A DNA stretch of 64,000 bases from Morella rubra. Lineage: Eukaryota > Streptophyta > Magnoliopsida > Fagales > Myricaceae. The DNA lies in contig CM025855.1 in the NCBI GenBank assembly GCA_003952965.2, positions 28,344,907 through 28,408,906 of the forward strand, written 5' to 3'. Every line of letters starts with the position of its first letter. Positions within the stretch are counted from its first letter, which is position 1. The notes below the pieces were generated by a model. That model saw nothing but the letters and a program-made list of their open reading frames with translations. It searched no databases and had not been told where the DNA came from. Shown piece by piece: positions 37,131-51,100 of the stretch. The translations under genes and the position numbers were made by a program.

Positions 37131-40100
37131 ATATGGAAATATTGATGAGCTGAAAGAGATTGTGAAGATATTCCATGAAGTTAATATGAAAACTCTTGGA
37201 GATGTTGTCTTGAATCACCGTTGCGCAGAATATAAGAATCAGAACGGTATTTGGAATATCTTTGGTGGTCGTCTAAGTTGGGATGATCACGCAGTTGTTG
37301 GAGATGATCCACATTTTCAGGTACTTCCTTTCTCCTGGTTCCTAACTTTTTCTTAGAATTACCAGGCTTAGGAAATTTTCTTGTACAACGTTTAAAGACA
37401 AATTTGCATTTTCTTCTTAAGATTTCTGTAAGACTTTTCTCTTTGGAAAGGTCAAGTTTTTTTTGGCAACACTCACAATTGAAGCTATTTTTTTTCCTGT
37501 TAATGTTTAAAATCACAAGGACACTGATATCTAGTCTTTGCTTTGTACTTGCAAGCAGAGTAAAGAATTGGGAAGTAAAGTTCGAATTCTTTGTACGAAA
37601 GTTGAGATATTGTATTTAGAACCCCTATTCCCAAACAACCAAGAAAGTAAAAATTCAAAGGATGGAGGCCAATATAGTTGTAGAAAACAATTGTTTGACA
37701 TGTACACAAATGCTGTCATTTGCAAATTATGTAAATTTAGGACTATATCTAAAGCAAATAATAAAAATGCAAAGTACAATAGGAAAACAGATTAGTGGAT
37801 ATCAGTAGCCAAAAGGGGAGCGTTATATGATGCCTGGATGACTAAAATTTGATAGGGAATTACCTGTGGATGGAGATATAATCGGAACAATTAGTGTATG
37901 TGTCTAATCAGGGACTTAACAACATACAAAACCTGGCACTGTATTTTGTCTCATGTAGCCACTTGCCAATGTGACGTAGTTTCTGACCAAGATTGACATG
38001 TGGATGGCCGGCAGAGATACCTGAACTTTATCTTATGGATGCACAGATATGCAGTTACTAAACGCTGGGTCAATGTAATTGGCATTTTTGCAACAATTGA
38101 CACGTTAGCTTTGGCCAAAATTCTTACCTTTAATTTCTGAAAATTTCAGTCGACAATGAAGTAGGAGAAAATAGCATGTGCACTTGTTTTCATGCTGATC
38201 CTAAAGTTGCAAAAGTTCGTTCCAACTTTTTGTTCTTAATTATATTTATCCTGTTTTGTGTCCTTTGTCTTCAGCAACATAATTGGAGAATTGATCACTT
38301 AGGCATCTTTCTTTCGAATACTACTGCGAACTAATTATGGACAGCATTCTTAAATTTTTCTTCTCCCATGTCATAGTTGATTATGAAAGATTGGGGGATG
38401 AAGAGGTACATAATTGTAGGTCCCATATATGGCTTTTAGCCTAACTTTCTTGTTATTGTCCTCTGGAAATAGAATAGAAGGAACTCCTCTATTTACTGCC
38501 TCAGTGAAGGAATTGTGGAAAAATAGCAAACAAAAAAGGAACTCTTGGGTTTGTTCGCCAAACAATGGTGTTGTGGGGAGCATGTATTGCAAGAAAAACC
38601 TATTTTTCATGAATTTTTGTCGTTCAAAAAAAAAAAAAAGAGAGAGAGAGAGATACTGAGATAGACGGACTGAAACTATGTGGTCAAAAGAAGTAGATGT
38701 CAAAATCACTTAACTAGATTTACTGGATCGCATCTCTTTCTGCTAGTAGCAATAGTAATTGTGGCAAAAATAGTGCTAGCAGTGTAGAAATAATAGTTGC
38801 GGAAGTGTTCATAACTTAATTCAATAGTAGTAATGTTGACCATAAAAGTTTTGTGAAATGAATAAAATTGATTTATGACTTGACTATCTGTTTTATCCAT
38901 GTATGCTACAATGATTAGAAATTGAAGTGTAAACCTAGGAATGCATGGTAACTAAATTTAGGTGTTTGCTTGTATTGTTTGTCTCTAAACTTCGTCAATA
39001 CAGCAACAGCAGTTGCAGCGGAGTGAGTGGATCTTGTTTTCTGCCTAAAAGGAAAAAGCAAAGATGTTGTTTGGCTGACTCATGCTTCTAGAAATAGGAG
39101 GTTGTTTACAAGATTGTTTGACAGGCTGGATGTCTGCTGTTTATATGATTGAAAAATTGATTTAACGAACAATGAAATTTCAAATGCAAAAGAATTTACT
39201 GTAGTTTTCAGGAATGTCAACCTATTTATGTGTGAGATATTCATGGTTTACTGTGAGATGACATGCGTAGGCCTTGTTCCCAATCTATAATGTGTACCTT
39301 GGTTTTGTCATACAGGGCAGGGGCAACAAGAGTAGCGGAGACAACTTCCATGCTGCTCCAAATATTGATCATTCACAAGATTTTGTTAGGAAGGATCTCA
39401 TAGAGTGGTTACGTTGGCTGAGGTGAGCATTCTGAACTTTTTTCTTGAATCCTGTGGAATGTTTTCTGCAGAAAATATCCTTGTCGTATCAAGAGTCAGA
39501 AACTTCCTTTTGGAGGAAGAGATCTTTTGATGATTCCTAACCAGATCAACAAGTTAGATCTTTCTCTCTAGCTGGAGTTGTTTCACAATAAAAACCTTGG
39601 TTCTGTCATCATTGTACCGCTTCTAGAGGCATCTCAGGGGATTTCTTAACAAATTGTCTGGCCCAATGCTCTAATTTGTTACATAGTGTGAACAAATATT
39701 TCTTCCCCACTTAAAAAAGAACGCATAAGAGGACTCAAGCTTATTACTGGAGTTCAGAGGTGTCTATTTGAAGATTGCCTTGCCCAAAAATCTCCTTGAT
39801 GAAGTCGATCAATTTTTTTGTTTCAATTAAATCGATTGATAATGCATCCTTTTTCTTACCTTAAAGCTGAACTGAACATAGCTGCAAAATTCTATGGCTT
39901 GAAGGTGCATATTTAGGTCAGAATCTAAGTGGAGCTTTACCACTTATCCCTTGGATATGCATTTTTCAATGCTGGATATGTAAACTATGTTTTTGTAAAT
40001 AAGGTGATGTTGAAAGCTTGGTTATATAGTTTTGTTTCCAACATGTAATCTACAGGGAAGAAATAGGGTATGATGGATGGAGGCTTGATTTTGTCAGAGG

Positions 40101-42178
40101 ATTTTGGGGTGGTTATGTCAAGGAGTACCTGGAGGCAAGTGAACCTTTCTTTGCTGTGGGGGAGTATTGGGATTCCCTCAGTTATACATATGGTGAAATG
40201 GATCACAATCAAGATGCGCATAGGCAGAGAATTATTGACTGGATCAGTGCAACTAGTGGAACTGCTGGTGCATTTGATGTTACGACCAAAGGGATTCTTC
40301 ATTCAGTAAGCATTCATCTGGACTGTGTTTTATGGTTTGTTTGGAATATTATAGAATATGTCTCTGTTCATTCATTTTCTGTGGCTTTACAAATTGAAAG
40401 CCTCTTTTTCGAATTTCTAAATTATTGTTTTAAATAGAAACATATCAATAACTAGAATGATCCATACTCAAATTTAGATGATTGTGCTGATTTTGTCTAC
40501 TTGTGTGGTTATACTTTGAGTAAAACAACAATGATGTGATTTGGTATCCATGACTGGGGGGAGAGATTCTTGGTTAGAGACTATAGAGCTTGCAGCTGTG
40601 CCACAATTCTTCGTGGTTGATGCCATGGACTCTATCACTCTTGACTCTGCAATAGATACAAGCTCAGAAAGAAAATTGCCAGCTTGCTAGAACTCCTGAT
40701 TGCATACCTTCACCCTTCACCTGTAAATTGAAAACCTATATGGGAGCTGTAAAAACAGTAATGCACATGTAAATAAATATGCAAGCATATCTCAGCATCC
40801 AGGACCCCAATTGAGTTCTTATGCTGCTAATGACCTTCTTGGATGGAGAATAGCATTTACTTACAGGCCACATGTATTTATGCAGACGCTAGAAAGATGT
40901 GAATATTGGAGATTATCTGATCAAAAGGGAAAGCCTCCTGGGGTTGTCGGATGGTGGCCGTCGCGTGCCGTTACCTTTATAGAGAATCATGACACTGGTT
41001 CTACTCAGGTTGAATTTCTTCCACTTTTGAGGGGGTCCATTCTACCTGCTATTTTTGTGTTCTCATGAATTATTTTAATTGAAGAATGGAAAATAATGTT
41101 GATTACTACCAAGCTAATAGTCAAGTGCCTCGCATGATTATGACATAACTGGGAATGAACAGATTCTTCTTTTAGTCTGATTTTCTCCCCAAAATAGGTA
41201 TACTCTTCACATTCAGGTAAGGTTAATATGTTATGCGAATTCTACAAAATAATGTACTTGGAACATAAAGACACCTCTCTGCAGATCTGTAGGAGCATTG
41301 CCACAAATCTTGGACCAGCTTTCATTTTTTTCTCCTTTTGGTATTAGGAAAGAGCCATACTAGTCGTAGGTGACCTTTTCACTCTCTTTCGTCTTGCAGG
41401 GTCATTGGAGATTCCCAGGTGGAAAGGAAATGCAAGGATATGCTTACATCCTGACTCACCCGGGAACGCCCTCAGTGTTTTATGACCACATTTTTTCTCA
41501 CTACCAATCTGAAATTGCAGCTCTAATCTCTCTCAGGAACCGGAACAAAATCCACTGTCGCAGTACGGTAAGTATCAATTACAGGTTCCAATTGTTGGGC
41601 ATCATGATGTGCATGGAAAACTTTTCACAGATATAAAATATTGATCTAGTCTTCTTGTTGTATGAGATTCTTGACAAATAAAGCACTAAAAAACACTCTG
41701 ATCTAAGGAAAGAAATGAAGATCTATGGCAGTTATGCACAACAGGATTTGAACTTAAAATTTTTTAGTGACCCAAGAGAGAAATCCGGTTAATTGGTGCC
41801 TAGTATCACTGTCATTATCATTGTTGGCTGGGGCCATCTCATCACTTTACGGAACCAAAATGGTTCTTTGGGAAAAACTCACTGTTATTATTTCTGTCTC
41901 CCATTTATGAAAGTAAGATGCTGTTGTTCTTAATGGTCAAGTTAAAACGAGTCTGTTGCTAAAAATTGAGCGAAGCAAGTTCCAAAACAATGACTTCATT
42001 CGTGGAACTGCTAATCTAGGTTCAAATAACTAAGGCTGAAAGGGATGTGTATGCGGCCATCATTGGTGAAAAAGTTGCGATGAAGATAGGACCAGGTCAT
42101 TATGAACCCCCAAGTGGGCAGCAGAGATGGTCTTTAGCAGCTGAGGGAAAAGATTATAAGGCCTGGGAAGCATCTTGA
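37131..42178 (+). other. Intact catalytic exon block of the AMY3-like amylase
   Basis: Exons 8-13 (190, 107, 250, 123, 168 and 159 nt) join in one frame of about 330 codons ending TGA. They hold most of the GH13 barrel: GDVVLNHRCAEY (region I), GWRLDFVRGFWGGY with the nucleophile Asp (region II), FAVGEYWD with the acid/base Glu (region III) and [11 protein letters not shown] with the transition-state Asp (region IV). HYEPPSGQQRW then KAWEAS close the C-terminal domain. All catalytic residues are present, so this part still looks constrained or recently freed. Because exon 7, encoding the first barrel strands, is frameshifted, the block could not fold as a full amylase alone. Confidence 0.9.
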
Positions 42179-43608
42179 TATAATCTCAATGATTTCAGTC
42201 GTATCTTTTAGTATATAAGGTCAGTAACAGAAGGTTTCCACGTCAATTCTCCATCATATTTTTTACAAAGCTACTTGAAGAGTACAGTAAAGAATAATGT
42301 ACTTGTGCCTCATGGTAATCTGGTTGAAAACCTCCATTGAGGTTTCTTGTACCGCGCTTTTCCTGATCTCGAGGGTTAAGAGCAACTTCACGAAGGCAGA
42401 AATGGGAGCACTACCGGCAAGTTGGCTAATCTGGAAGCTGGAGTGGGTATTGGGTGTGGGATTGAGATGCACCACTTTACATATACTCAGCATTGTAATG
42501 CCTCGCAGAAACATTTTGCAATAAACTCAGTCAAAGAATATCAGTGTACCTTGTACTGTATATTTTTACAGAGATCATTCACAATAAGGGATGATTATAT
42601 TTAGCTGTTCTTATTTTGGACTAAACACCTCCTAGCTATATGCGCCATTAGTACTATACGTGACTAATTGTTCAATGACTTTCCTTGTATGAGAGGTTCT
42701 CTAGTACGAGGGATGTGCCAGTCCAATAAGTCAAATAAAGAGGTAGGATTTCTTTGTATGGAAATCCATGAAAAGAAGATGAGAAGTGATTTCAAACAGA
42801 AGCTGTGGCTTCTTTTTCTCTATTTAATGTGAGAACTGAAGATGCCTGATTCCAGAGGCCCAGAAAAGTAAGCTTACAAATGAGGCTTCCTCCATCGTAC
42901 TAACCTGGTTAACAAATTGGAAACAACTTCCAGTTTACAGGACATCTATCTGAACAAAAAATAAAAATAAAAAATCAAGAGTTTGGTCTCATTTGCAAAC
43001 AAAATGATCTGATAGATTTCCCTTCAACTGATAGATTTCTCCGTTGAAGGGAAAAATCACTTTGTGTCTTCAAATCACGGGATCAATGTCGCCATGAGGA
43101 ATTTGAATTATTAAGTGTCACATTGAACTCTCGATCTATCCAAATTCATCAATCTACCTCTTTAAAAAAAGATGCACAGTCAAACTCATAACAAATGTGT
43201 TATAAATGGGTAATGTAGCATAATTTTAGCGGTTGGATCTTATTTGAGGGTGCATATTGATGAATTTTAATAGTTCGAAAATTCAATATTAAGAACTTGA
43301 TAGTTCGGACTCCAAAGTAATATTGGCCTTATAGTACAAAGGTGCAAATAAAGTTTTCTCAACTTTTTATTTTCCTATCTTTTTTTTTAAAAATAAAATA
43401 AAAATTTGGCAAGTTTTTATTTGCCTTTTTTGGAAAACGAGAAATGGCGAAGATCTAAAAACTATGAATTTCATTAGCTGAAGGGCAAATTGACATCGTC
43501 AAGTTCGTTATGCAATCACACGGAGAACTTAATTTCCAGTACTTTTGCCTTTTCAACATATTGTTTTCTTCAGTGTATCACCTCAGGAAAAGAGACAAAA
43601 AGTTAATT
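42179..43608. other. 3' flank of the amylase gene
   Basis: The 3' UTR and intergenic DNA. No other gene is supported; short frames here lack any family signature. Confidence 0.5.
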
Positions 43609-43896
43609 GGAAAAAATACATTAATTTGGCACTCTTCAACGATTGTACTTTTGCAATTTAATCCTAAATTTGCACAATATATTGCACCCTAAATTATTAA
43701 TGAGTTTACGCTTTGCACTCTATGTTAAGATTTTGTCATTAAATCAATTAGAAATGCGTCACGTATCACCAGTAAATGGTGATATGGGATGTCAAGTGTA
43801 AACTTATTACTAGTTTATGATGTCGGGTTTTGTAGTTTGGGGTGTAAATTGCAAAAGCGACGGTAATTAGTTAGAAAATACCAAGTATAATTTTCC
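43609..43896. mobile_element. Foldback MITE (GTGCAAAGTGT family), copy 3, degenerate
   Basis: The left end GGAAAAAATACATTAAT and the right end, reverse complemented, GGAAAATTATACTTGG form imperfect arms containing TTTGCAATTTA and TTGGGGTGTAAATTGC. The arms are more decayed than in copy 1 and no target duplication was found. Confidence 0.6.
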
Positions 43897-43978
43897 TGTT
43901 AAAAGAGTATCACAACGTCGCTAAATGAGCACTTCAGATATATACCATTCTTTTCCGTGTTTTGACAATTACTTCAGC

Positions 43979-44011
43979 ATATATAATATATAATATATAT
44001 ATTATATATTT
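43979..44011. repeat. AT-only near-palindrome
   Basis: About 33 consecutive A/T bases made of ATATAAT and its inverse; it could form a cruciform. It lies roughly 1 kb upstream of the pectate lyase gene. Confidence 0.8.
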
Positions 44012-45056
44012 CATTTCTCCCCGTTTCAAAAATGACTCTTATTACACTTAGATTTTGTAAAAACCTATCTAATTATGAAGACAACTGCCAACTGATTCAA
44101 AATTTTTTTTGTTTTTCCCCCTCTCTCTTGGGTACTAGAGGGAATAAAATCATTCTCAATTAATCGGACGGATCTTTCTTACTGGGGCAGCTTGTAGCAG
44201 CTTGAGGGTTGGTTGGATGCGGATGTAATTAGTTGGTCATTCACATTCATTAGTAGCAGTGTAATTTGTATAGGTTGTCTCTTGAGAGATGTCAAAGCCG
44301 TTCTTAATTTGATACTGCATGGCATCCTTTCTGGACCTCGATCGTACATGAAGGAATTATAGGCTGGATAGAGCATTAATTTTAATTCGTATTAGTAGTT
44401 AATTAAAGATGGCACTTTACTGCTAACCATCCAGCATGCAGATATCTCAGCCATTTCCATGTCGGTTATGATAACCATTTTACGTTCAGGAGACCCCAAA
44501 TGTTTAGGGCCTTAACATCCAAAAAAAAACATATCTTAAAAACTGAAAATTTTGAATTTTGATGATTGGTTGTAAAAAAATTTAAAAAACGTTTGATCCC
44601 AATCATCTCTTTAATTTATGGCCTTTCCATTCTCACAAACACCAAAAAAAACATATATTCAACAATATTTCTTATTCATTACAGCAAAATTATATTTTAA
44701 AAAACACAAACAAAATAACATATCCGTTACTTTTTGTCGCTAAAAATAACATTCTTGTGACTGTCAACCGTTAACTGGAAGGGGTTCCCCACTCTTCGCG
44801 CCCTGTACCTCTTCCCAATTGTTTTGTATATTTTATGTTGTAGCTGTTTAATTTAAACTTATCACGGCTTAAATATATGTTTCTTCCAAAGCAGGCCGCT
44901 CAAACCCTCTCGCTTGTGGGTTCATTCTGTTGGGGTAGTTTGGTCTTGTCTTCTTAAGCTCAAGGGAAGGGTTCCCGGGAGACCTTGGCCTTCACCAGCA
45001 GTTTCATGCCCCAGTGATTAAGAGAAGAAACACCTTGAGGTTTACGGGCACAAGCA

Positions 45057-47131
45057 ATGGCAGAAAGTGACAAAAAGTTCTTTCTGCTCTTGTTCTTTGT
45101 GTCGTTCGCTGTAATTGTCCCGACGCTTCACGCCCACATCGCTTCTTTTGATGATTACTGGAAGCAACGAGCTGAGGAAGCCCAAAAAGCCGCCCAGGAA
45201 GCCTACAATCCAAATCCCGAGGAAATCACCAATGACTTGAACTCCCATGTCAACAAGTAGGTCTCTAATCGCTAGCTACCAAATCAATTTTTTATTGTAG
45301 AATCAAATATGTAAAACCTGTATGAAAAATTTTCGACCATAGTCACGTAGTGCTTTTCATCCTTTCAAAATTTGGTACGTAGGGCTTTGATGGGGACCAA
45401 CAGCACCAGAAGAAACTTGAGGAAGCACAACGGTCCGTGCACGGCCACTAACCCCATTGACCGATGCTGGAGGTGTAAACCCAACTGGGCCAAAAACCGC
45501 AAGAAGCTAGCTGACTGCGTTCTTGGCTTTGGCCATAAGACTGTAGGTGGAAAAAATGGTCCTTTCTATGTTGTGACTGATTCCTCGGACAATGACCTGG
45601 CGAATCCCAAACCGGGAACCCTCCGCCATGCAGTTGTCCAAAACGGGCCCCTCTGGATTATCTTTGCACGCAGCATGGTCATTAGGCTCAGTGAGGAGTT
45701 GATCATCACTAGTCATAAAACCATTGATGCTAGAGGAGCCAATGTGCGTATCGCTCATGGTGCCGGCCTCACCCTCCAATTTGTGAAGAATGTGATCATC
45801 CATAACCTCCATATCCATGACATTGTTGCTGGAAATGGCGGTCTCATCATTGATTCGGCCAACCATATTGGTTTTAGAACAAGGAGTGATGGTGACGGTA
45901 TCTCCATCTTTGGCTCGTCCAACATCTGGATTGACCATGTTTCCATGTCCAACTGCGGGGACGGCCTCGTTGACGCTATCATGGGATCAACTGCTATTAC
46001 TATCTCCAACTGCCATTTCACCCACCACAACGAGGTAATCTTTCTATCTTCAATTTAAGAGCCACACCAAAAGCTTTACCAAATATATACAAGGAACATC
46101 AAGATACCGACGTATTAATTTTGGCAAATGTAAAGCACCATTTATAACTACTACTACCAAATGCAATGGAATGCCTAAGATAACTTTACACAATAACACA
46201 TACAGAATCCGCGCAACATATCAGATGTAGATTGTAAAACGGTGAGTCTTGAGAGTAATTTTGAGTGAAAGATGGGGGAATAATGATATTTTGATGTTGC
46301 TGACACAGGTGATGTTGTTCGGTGCAAGCGACAGCTACGCTGGTGACGCGATAATGCAAATCACAGTTGCCTTCAACCACTTCGGGAGGGGATTGGTGCA
46401 GAGGATGCCAAGATGCCGATGGGGATTCATTCATGTGGTTAACAATGACTATACTCATTGGCTCATGTATGCGATTGGTGGTAGTAGCCACCCTACCATT
46501 ATCAGTCAGGGTAATCGATTCATTGCTCCTCCAGACCAGTTTGCCAAAGAGGTATGCATGCATGTTCGAAAAACAAAAAATTCTTCATAAAAATTTTAGT
46601 TTTTCATTACTCCTTTCCCTTTCGTCCCTCTCAAAGTGACATTAATGGGTAGATCTGCCAACATTGTGGGTGTTCCACTGCCCATCGCGTTATATAATCT
46701 GTTTGTTTGTATCTGGGGACTCTAATTGTAATAACTTATTATTAATCCTCATTGCGCAGAAAGTTCACACACATGCACATTTGAATGTAGGGTGTGACAC
46801 TCCTACACTGTAAAACTTTTAATTAAACTGTGTTAGAAGCCTCATGATTCTTCATATATAGTGACTAAATTCTAACAATCTGTCCATCTTGGATCCTGGT
46901 GATCAGGTGACCAAGAGGGACTATGCGCCTGAGGATGTGTGGAGGGCATGGACATGGAGATCCGAGGGAGATCTGATGATGAACGGAGCATTCTTCGTTC
47001 AATCAGGGAGCCGACTTACAAGGAATCCATTCTCAAGGGCGCAGATGATCAAATCGAGACCCGGGACATTTGTGAAAAGACTCACACGCTTTTCCGGCAC
47101 ACTTAGCTGCAGACCGGGCAGACCTTGTTAG
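45057..47131 (+). CDS. Secreted pectate lyase (polysaccharide lyase family 1)
   Basis: Four exons: 45057-45256, 45383-46034, 46309-46551, 46907-47131. The product is 439 aa. A hydrophobic signal peptide ([15 protein letters not shown], cleavage near residue 25) is followed by a pectate lyase N-terminal segment. The parallel beta-helix contains [81 protein letters not shown] and [15 protein letters not shown], with calcium-binding Asp residues. The catalytic Arg lies in [18 protein letters not shown]. The conserved C-terminus [14 protein letters not shown] and CRPGRPC is present. The enzyme cleaves de-esterified pectin by beta-elimination in the cell wall. The exon 1 donor is AA|GTAGGT; reading past it meets TAG at 45258, which confirms the splice. 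No frame damage. Confidence 0.96.
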
Positions 47132-48180
47132 CCTTGTTAGGCATTTTCCTAATTTCATTCATAGATATGGAAGTCTAACCCTTGTGGTTTCAGGCGAGGG
47201 TATGCAAGACAATGAAGAAGGTGATTGAGCCAAGGACACATTGCCTGCAGTTGTTGTTGTTGTTGTGGAATATATGTTTTCTTTTTGGGTTGTCGCGGGA
47301 AGATATGGAAAGGAAAAGCAAAGTATAACGCGCGGGGGGGGTATGACAAAGACGGAGAACGAAAGAAACAAAGCAAGTTTCTGCATGGTTGTTTGTCTGG
47401 GTGCTTTTAATTCTTTACTGTTAAAAGGTATGCAGGCATATCATGTACGTTTCTCTTTTATGTGTCACAAACTACGATATTACAAGAAAGTATAGATCAT
47501 GTTATATAGTAAATTCTTGTGGTTCACGAGTATTGAATGACATCATCTGCATGCGCACCTGAGTTTTTAGTTGCTGCACGAAGAGACCAAGCCCAAAAAT
47601 GATTGATCCCCACAGGGGAATATTTATTAAGATATCTCCTTGTCTAACAAGATATGTAGAGCACCACAGATCAATATATTAGAACTGCATGTTGACGGCA
47701 GTGTATAATATCGTATGTACAGTTCATGAGTTGGCATGTCAGTGATCACGATCAGGAAAAAGAGAAAAAAAAAAAAAAAAAAGTTAATCAGCGCTGTTGT
47801 TTTGCTCATAATTAGGCTAGACATTGTTTCTGGTGTATATATATTTTATTCAAAAAAAAAACATTATATATATCTCAGAGGATATACAGTTACAATAATA
47901 TGGAGCTCCATGGTGGAAACCGACTCCCTCAACCCTATACACAGCAATTATCAAGGCATCAATTGCTAGATCTAACACGTTAATTTACCCAACAAGCGTC
48001 AAACATGCATGAACTCCAATGGCGAGGATTAATCATAAGCAAGAGCACAATTGTACAACGACGAGTCGTTGTGTCCCTGATCTCGATCGCAAGCGACTGA
48101 TTTGGGTATCCTAGGTCTAACTATATTGCCAAAAGTATTGATTAAAATCTGAAGGCCTTATGTAGTCTATCTTATGTTTA
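47132..48180. other. 3' flank of pectate lyase
   Basis: The 3' UTR, probably in the first few hundred bases, then intergenic DNA of ordinary composition with A-runs near 47770 and 47852. No gene is supported. Confidence 0.5.
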
Positions 48181-51100
48181 TGTGATACAGCGATAATTGA
48201 AGAATATCATCGGCTAGTTATGGGTCGATATGTTCAACAAATGGCTACTTGTGTTAATTTTTTTGTTACTGCTGGGCATAGAGTGAGTTTGACTTATTAG
48301 AGCGTTTCGTGACAGTTGCATCCGACGTTTTCTGTATTATTTAACGCATGCTACATATTCACAGTATATATCGATAGCTATTTGTTCTGATTGCTTGTTA
48401 GATAATTTACAGTTTGATCGAGTGTCTCAGCCATAGTCCATTTTTTAGATTTTACTGTTTATAGTCTTAATAGATTTGCCTCTGGGACAATTGGTTTTTG
48501 TGTTTTTTGGGGGAGGGGGGACTAGACAACTCTTATTATTTGTGAACAGAAATAGAAAGAGGGATATCGTAGGAGGGACAGTTCAAAACCTATTACTTTT
48601 TTTGATAGATTTAAATCCAATCGTGAAGGAAATAAGAGAAAATCATCATTCAAGAAAAAAACACCTGGATATCACTCAATAAATATGAATCTAGAACGCT
48701 TCTGTGTAATTCTTGAGATTAGGTTATTAAAGATCAAAGAAAATATATTGGATTTAATTTTGTTTGGTTGGGTGTGTATTCTTTTAGTTTCAGGGGGTAA
48801 CGTTGGTGTGCGGGACGGGAGGTGCTGTGGGTTGCTGTATGGGGCTTAGTAGAGTCTTTGTCTGCTATTGCATGTCTAGGTCCTTAGGGCTTAGATTAAG
48901 CTCTATCATTGAGATTGTGTATTATATATAATATCAAAAGTGATGTGAATTTTGTTACGCAGCTGTTGAGGGTATTTTAGAATCCATTGCCAGCTGCATA
49001 TTATTGTGACTTATGGAGCGAGTAGTATTAAAGTTGGGATAGTTGATTTTGGAATGGGTGATGGTTCTTATTTGGAAGCCAATGTCCTATTAATTTCAGC
49101 ATAGATTTTTGAGTTGTCTTGAATAGGTCAATCTGATTGGATTTACTGTCTCAAAGATCGAGGAGTGTTCTTTATTCAAGCCTCAATACTGTGGTCGGAT
49201 TGTTCCTGCGTGCCTGCGTTAATCAAAAAGCTAGCGCACATGGGTGGTCTATAAGGATTCTACTCTTTACGTATTTTTGGGAATGAATTTTAACTTAGAT
49301 GTTATCCTCCTCTCCTGTTCGGGGACTAGAGTTGTGCGTGTCGCTGTTGAGATTGTTGTGATTTGCGTTGTGTTTGGAAATCATAAGTCAATGGTTTTCT
49401 ACCCGCAATGCTAGATCTTGGTCTTGTTCTTAACAAACTTTATGTCTATGTTTGTTTTCGGAGTAGTGATGAGTGTGGAGATTTGATCTGCGCTCGTTTA
49501 TGCTATTGCCGGCGGTTAGTTTAGTGGTTCGTTCTGGCAGTCGTTGCTCAGACGGACGAATTATATATAGCTGTGGTTGGGCTTTATGATTGTGGGTCTA
49601 GCAACATCGAATATGATGTTTCTATCTTTGTTTGGAGCACGAGACGAAGAAAAAGGTCTTTGTATAATTTATAAAAATAAAAAACAAAATAGGAGGCTGG
49701 GCGGTGAAACCTCGAGCTATGACAAGCAAGTAATAGTTGCACTTTGCTTCCATCCGTTGAGATATTGTAGAAGGAGGACTAATATTTCGCGTCTAATTCT
49801 TTTAAAAAGTATGCGGTATAACGGTTCATCAATTCTGTATCTGACGTGTGTTTAGGCGACAGGTGCTGTATGAGCGGCGGAGTCAGTTCTCAAGGCGGAA
49901 GAAGGTGGTCAGTGTACGGTCATTCACTAAGAGCTTAGTATTTTGTTTGTTCCTATGAAGAGTTATTTTCATCACACGGCAATTCCTTATGTGCTTTCGC
50001 GTGGAAATGTGTTCCACAATAAGATAATTGCAGCGTTAATGATGATAGTGGCTGGAAAAGTCTTCTCCTGATTGGACAGATTTTGCAGCTTAAATAGCAT
50101 CTCCGATACTCTGGTTTTCTTCGAGCAGATAATATCGAGTAACCAGAAAATAAATCTCAACCATATTTGCCGCAAATTAAATTCGGGAAAACAAAATCTT
50201 TCTTTGAATCGAATCTTTAATATACAAAGATAAGAGGGTCATAATCATACGCAGATTAAGTGGTTTGACATATTGGTTGTAGTGTATTTTTCAGTGTCGG
50301 CGCCCAATATACCCTGTAAGACGCCTGCCATGAGCAATTATTGAGATGGCTTGTTGCATACAGAAAAAGGCTAAACTATTTTTACGTTTTTTCGAGTTAT
50401 GGGCGATGATATAAGAATTTATTTTTCATCGACGTTATATCCTAAAATTAGTAAAGAATGATCATAAAATATTGAACATATTGTGTTAAAATAACCACAA
50501 AGAATATAAGCCATGAAAATGATTCTGCTGTTGTGTAGGATAGGCTTCTAAAAGCGAAACGAATTTCATTTTTTTCTTACGTTACATATTGTCTCTCGAT
50601 TAAAGTTACATGGAGGGAAAAGAAACTATACTGGGAATTTTGGCTAGGGGTAACAATCGGTAGGTCAGAGTTGATTGTTAAGAACACATTGGTTATGAGT
50701 CTGGTGCTTAAGCAGCGCTGTGGAAAGTCATGTGATGGTGGTAGCAGGATAGAATATAATGATGTAAAGAAATATATGTTAAATTAGGTTGTGCTCAAAG
50801 AATAGAAAGATGAACGTGCGGATACCAAACGTTGGATACTAATCCAGTGATCAGGAATATCTCAATTGGTATGAGAATTTTTTAGTTTATGACGGCTCCA
50901 GTGAAGATTATCAACATTTATTTTCTACGACAAACTATGATATGTTTTTGGGTTGTTGGGTGTTTTGCGAAATGCATCGCTATCGTATCATTACGTACTG
51001 GCACGTCATCTTTGTAATTAACTAGTTGGTTGTGACTTTCAGAAGGTGACGGATACCCGAAGTCTGCTCCTTCTAAACTGATATGGAATGCAAGCTCTTG

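Larger units (their letters stand above)
32479..42178 (+). pseudogene. AMY3: Chloroplast alpha-amylase (AMY3-like), frame-disrupted in exons 2-7
   Basis: Exons: 32479-32748, 33230-33359, 33482-33536, 33618-33734, 33856-33978, 34558-34914, 35668-36318, 37131-37320, 39316-39422, 40056-40305, 40886-41008, 41400-41567, 42020-42178. Exon 1 opens MSTVSIEPLLHHS like Arabidopsis AMY3 and encodes a transit peptide. The next exons encode two starch-binding CBM45 modules (LHWGVSYVDDVGSEWDQPP; VIHWGVCRDHAQKWEIP) and then the GH13 amylase. Frame breaks judged against AMY3 occur near 33263 (-1), 33660 (+1), 33725 (-1), 33870 (+1), 34587 (+1), 34629, 34840, 35863 (+1), 36187 (-1) and 36232-36290. Stops follow, for example TAG at 34664. 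Exons 8-13 are clean and all introns are GT-AG. An intact AMY3 degrades starch in the plastid; this copy cannot encode it as written. It is either a decaying gene or a locally error-rich assembly. Confidence 0.88.

Noticed and set aside
45507-45938. 143-codon antisense frame inside the pectate lyase gene
   Set aside because: Shadow of exon 2, which codes for conserved pectate lyase motifs on the other strand.
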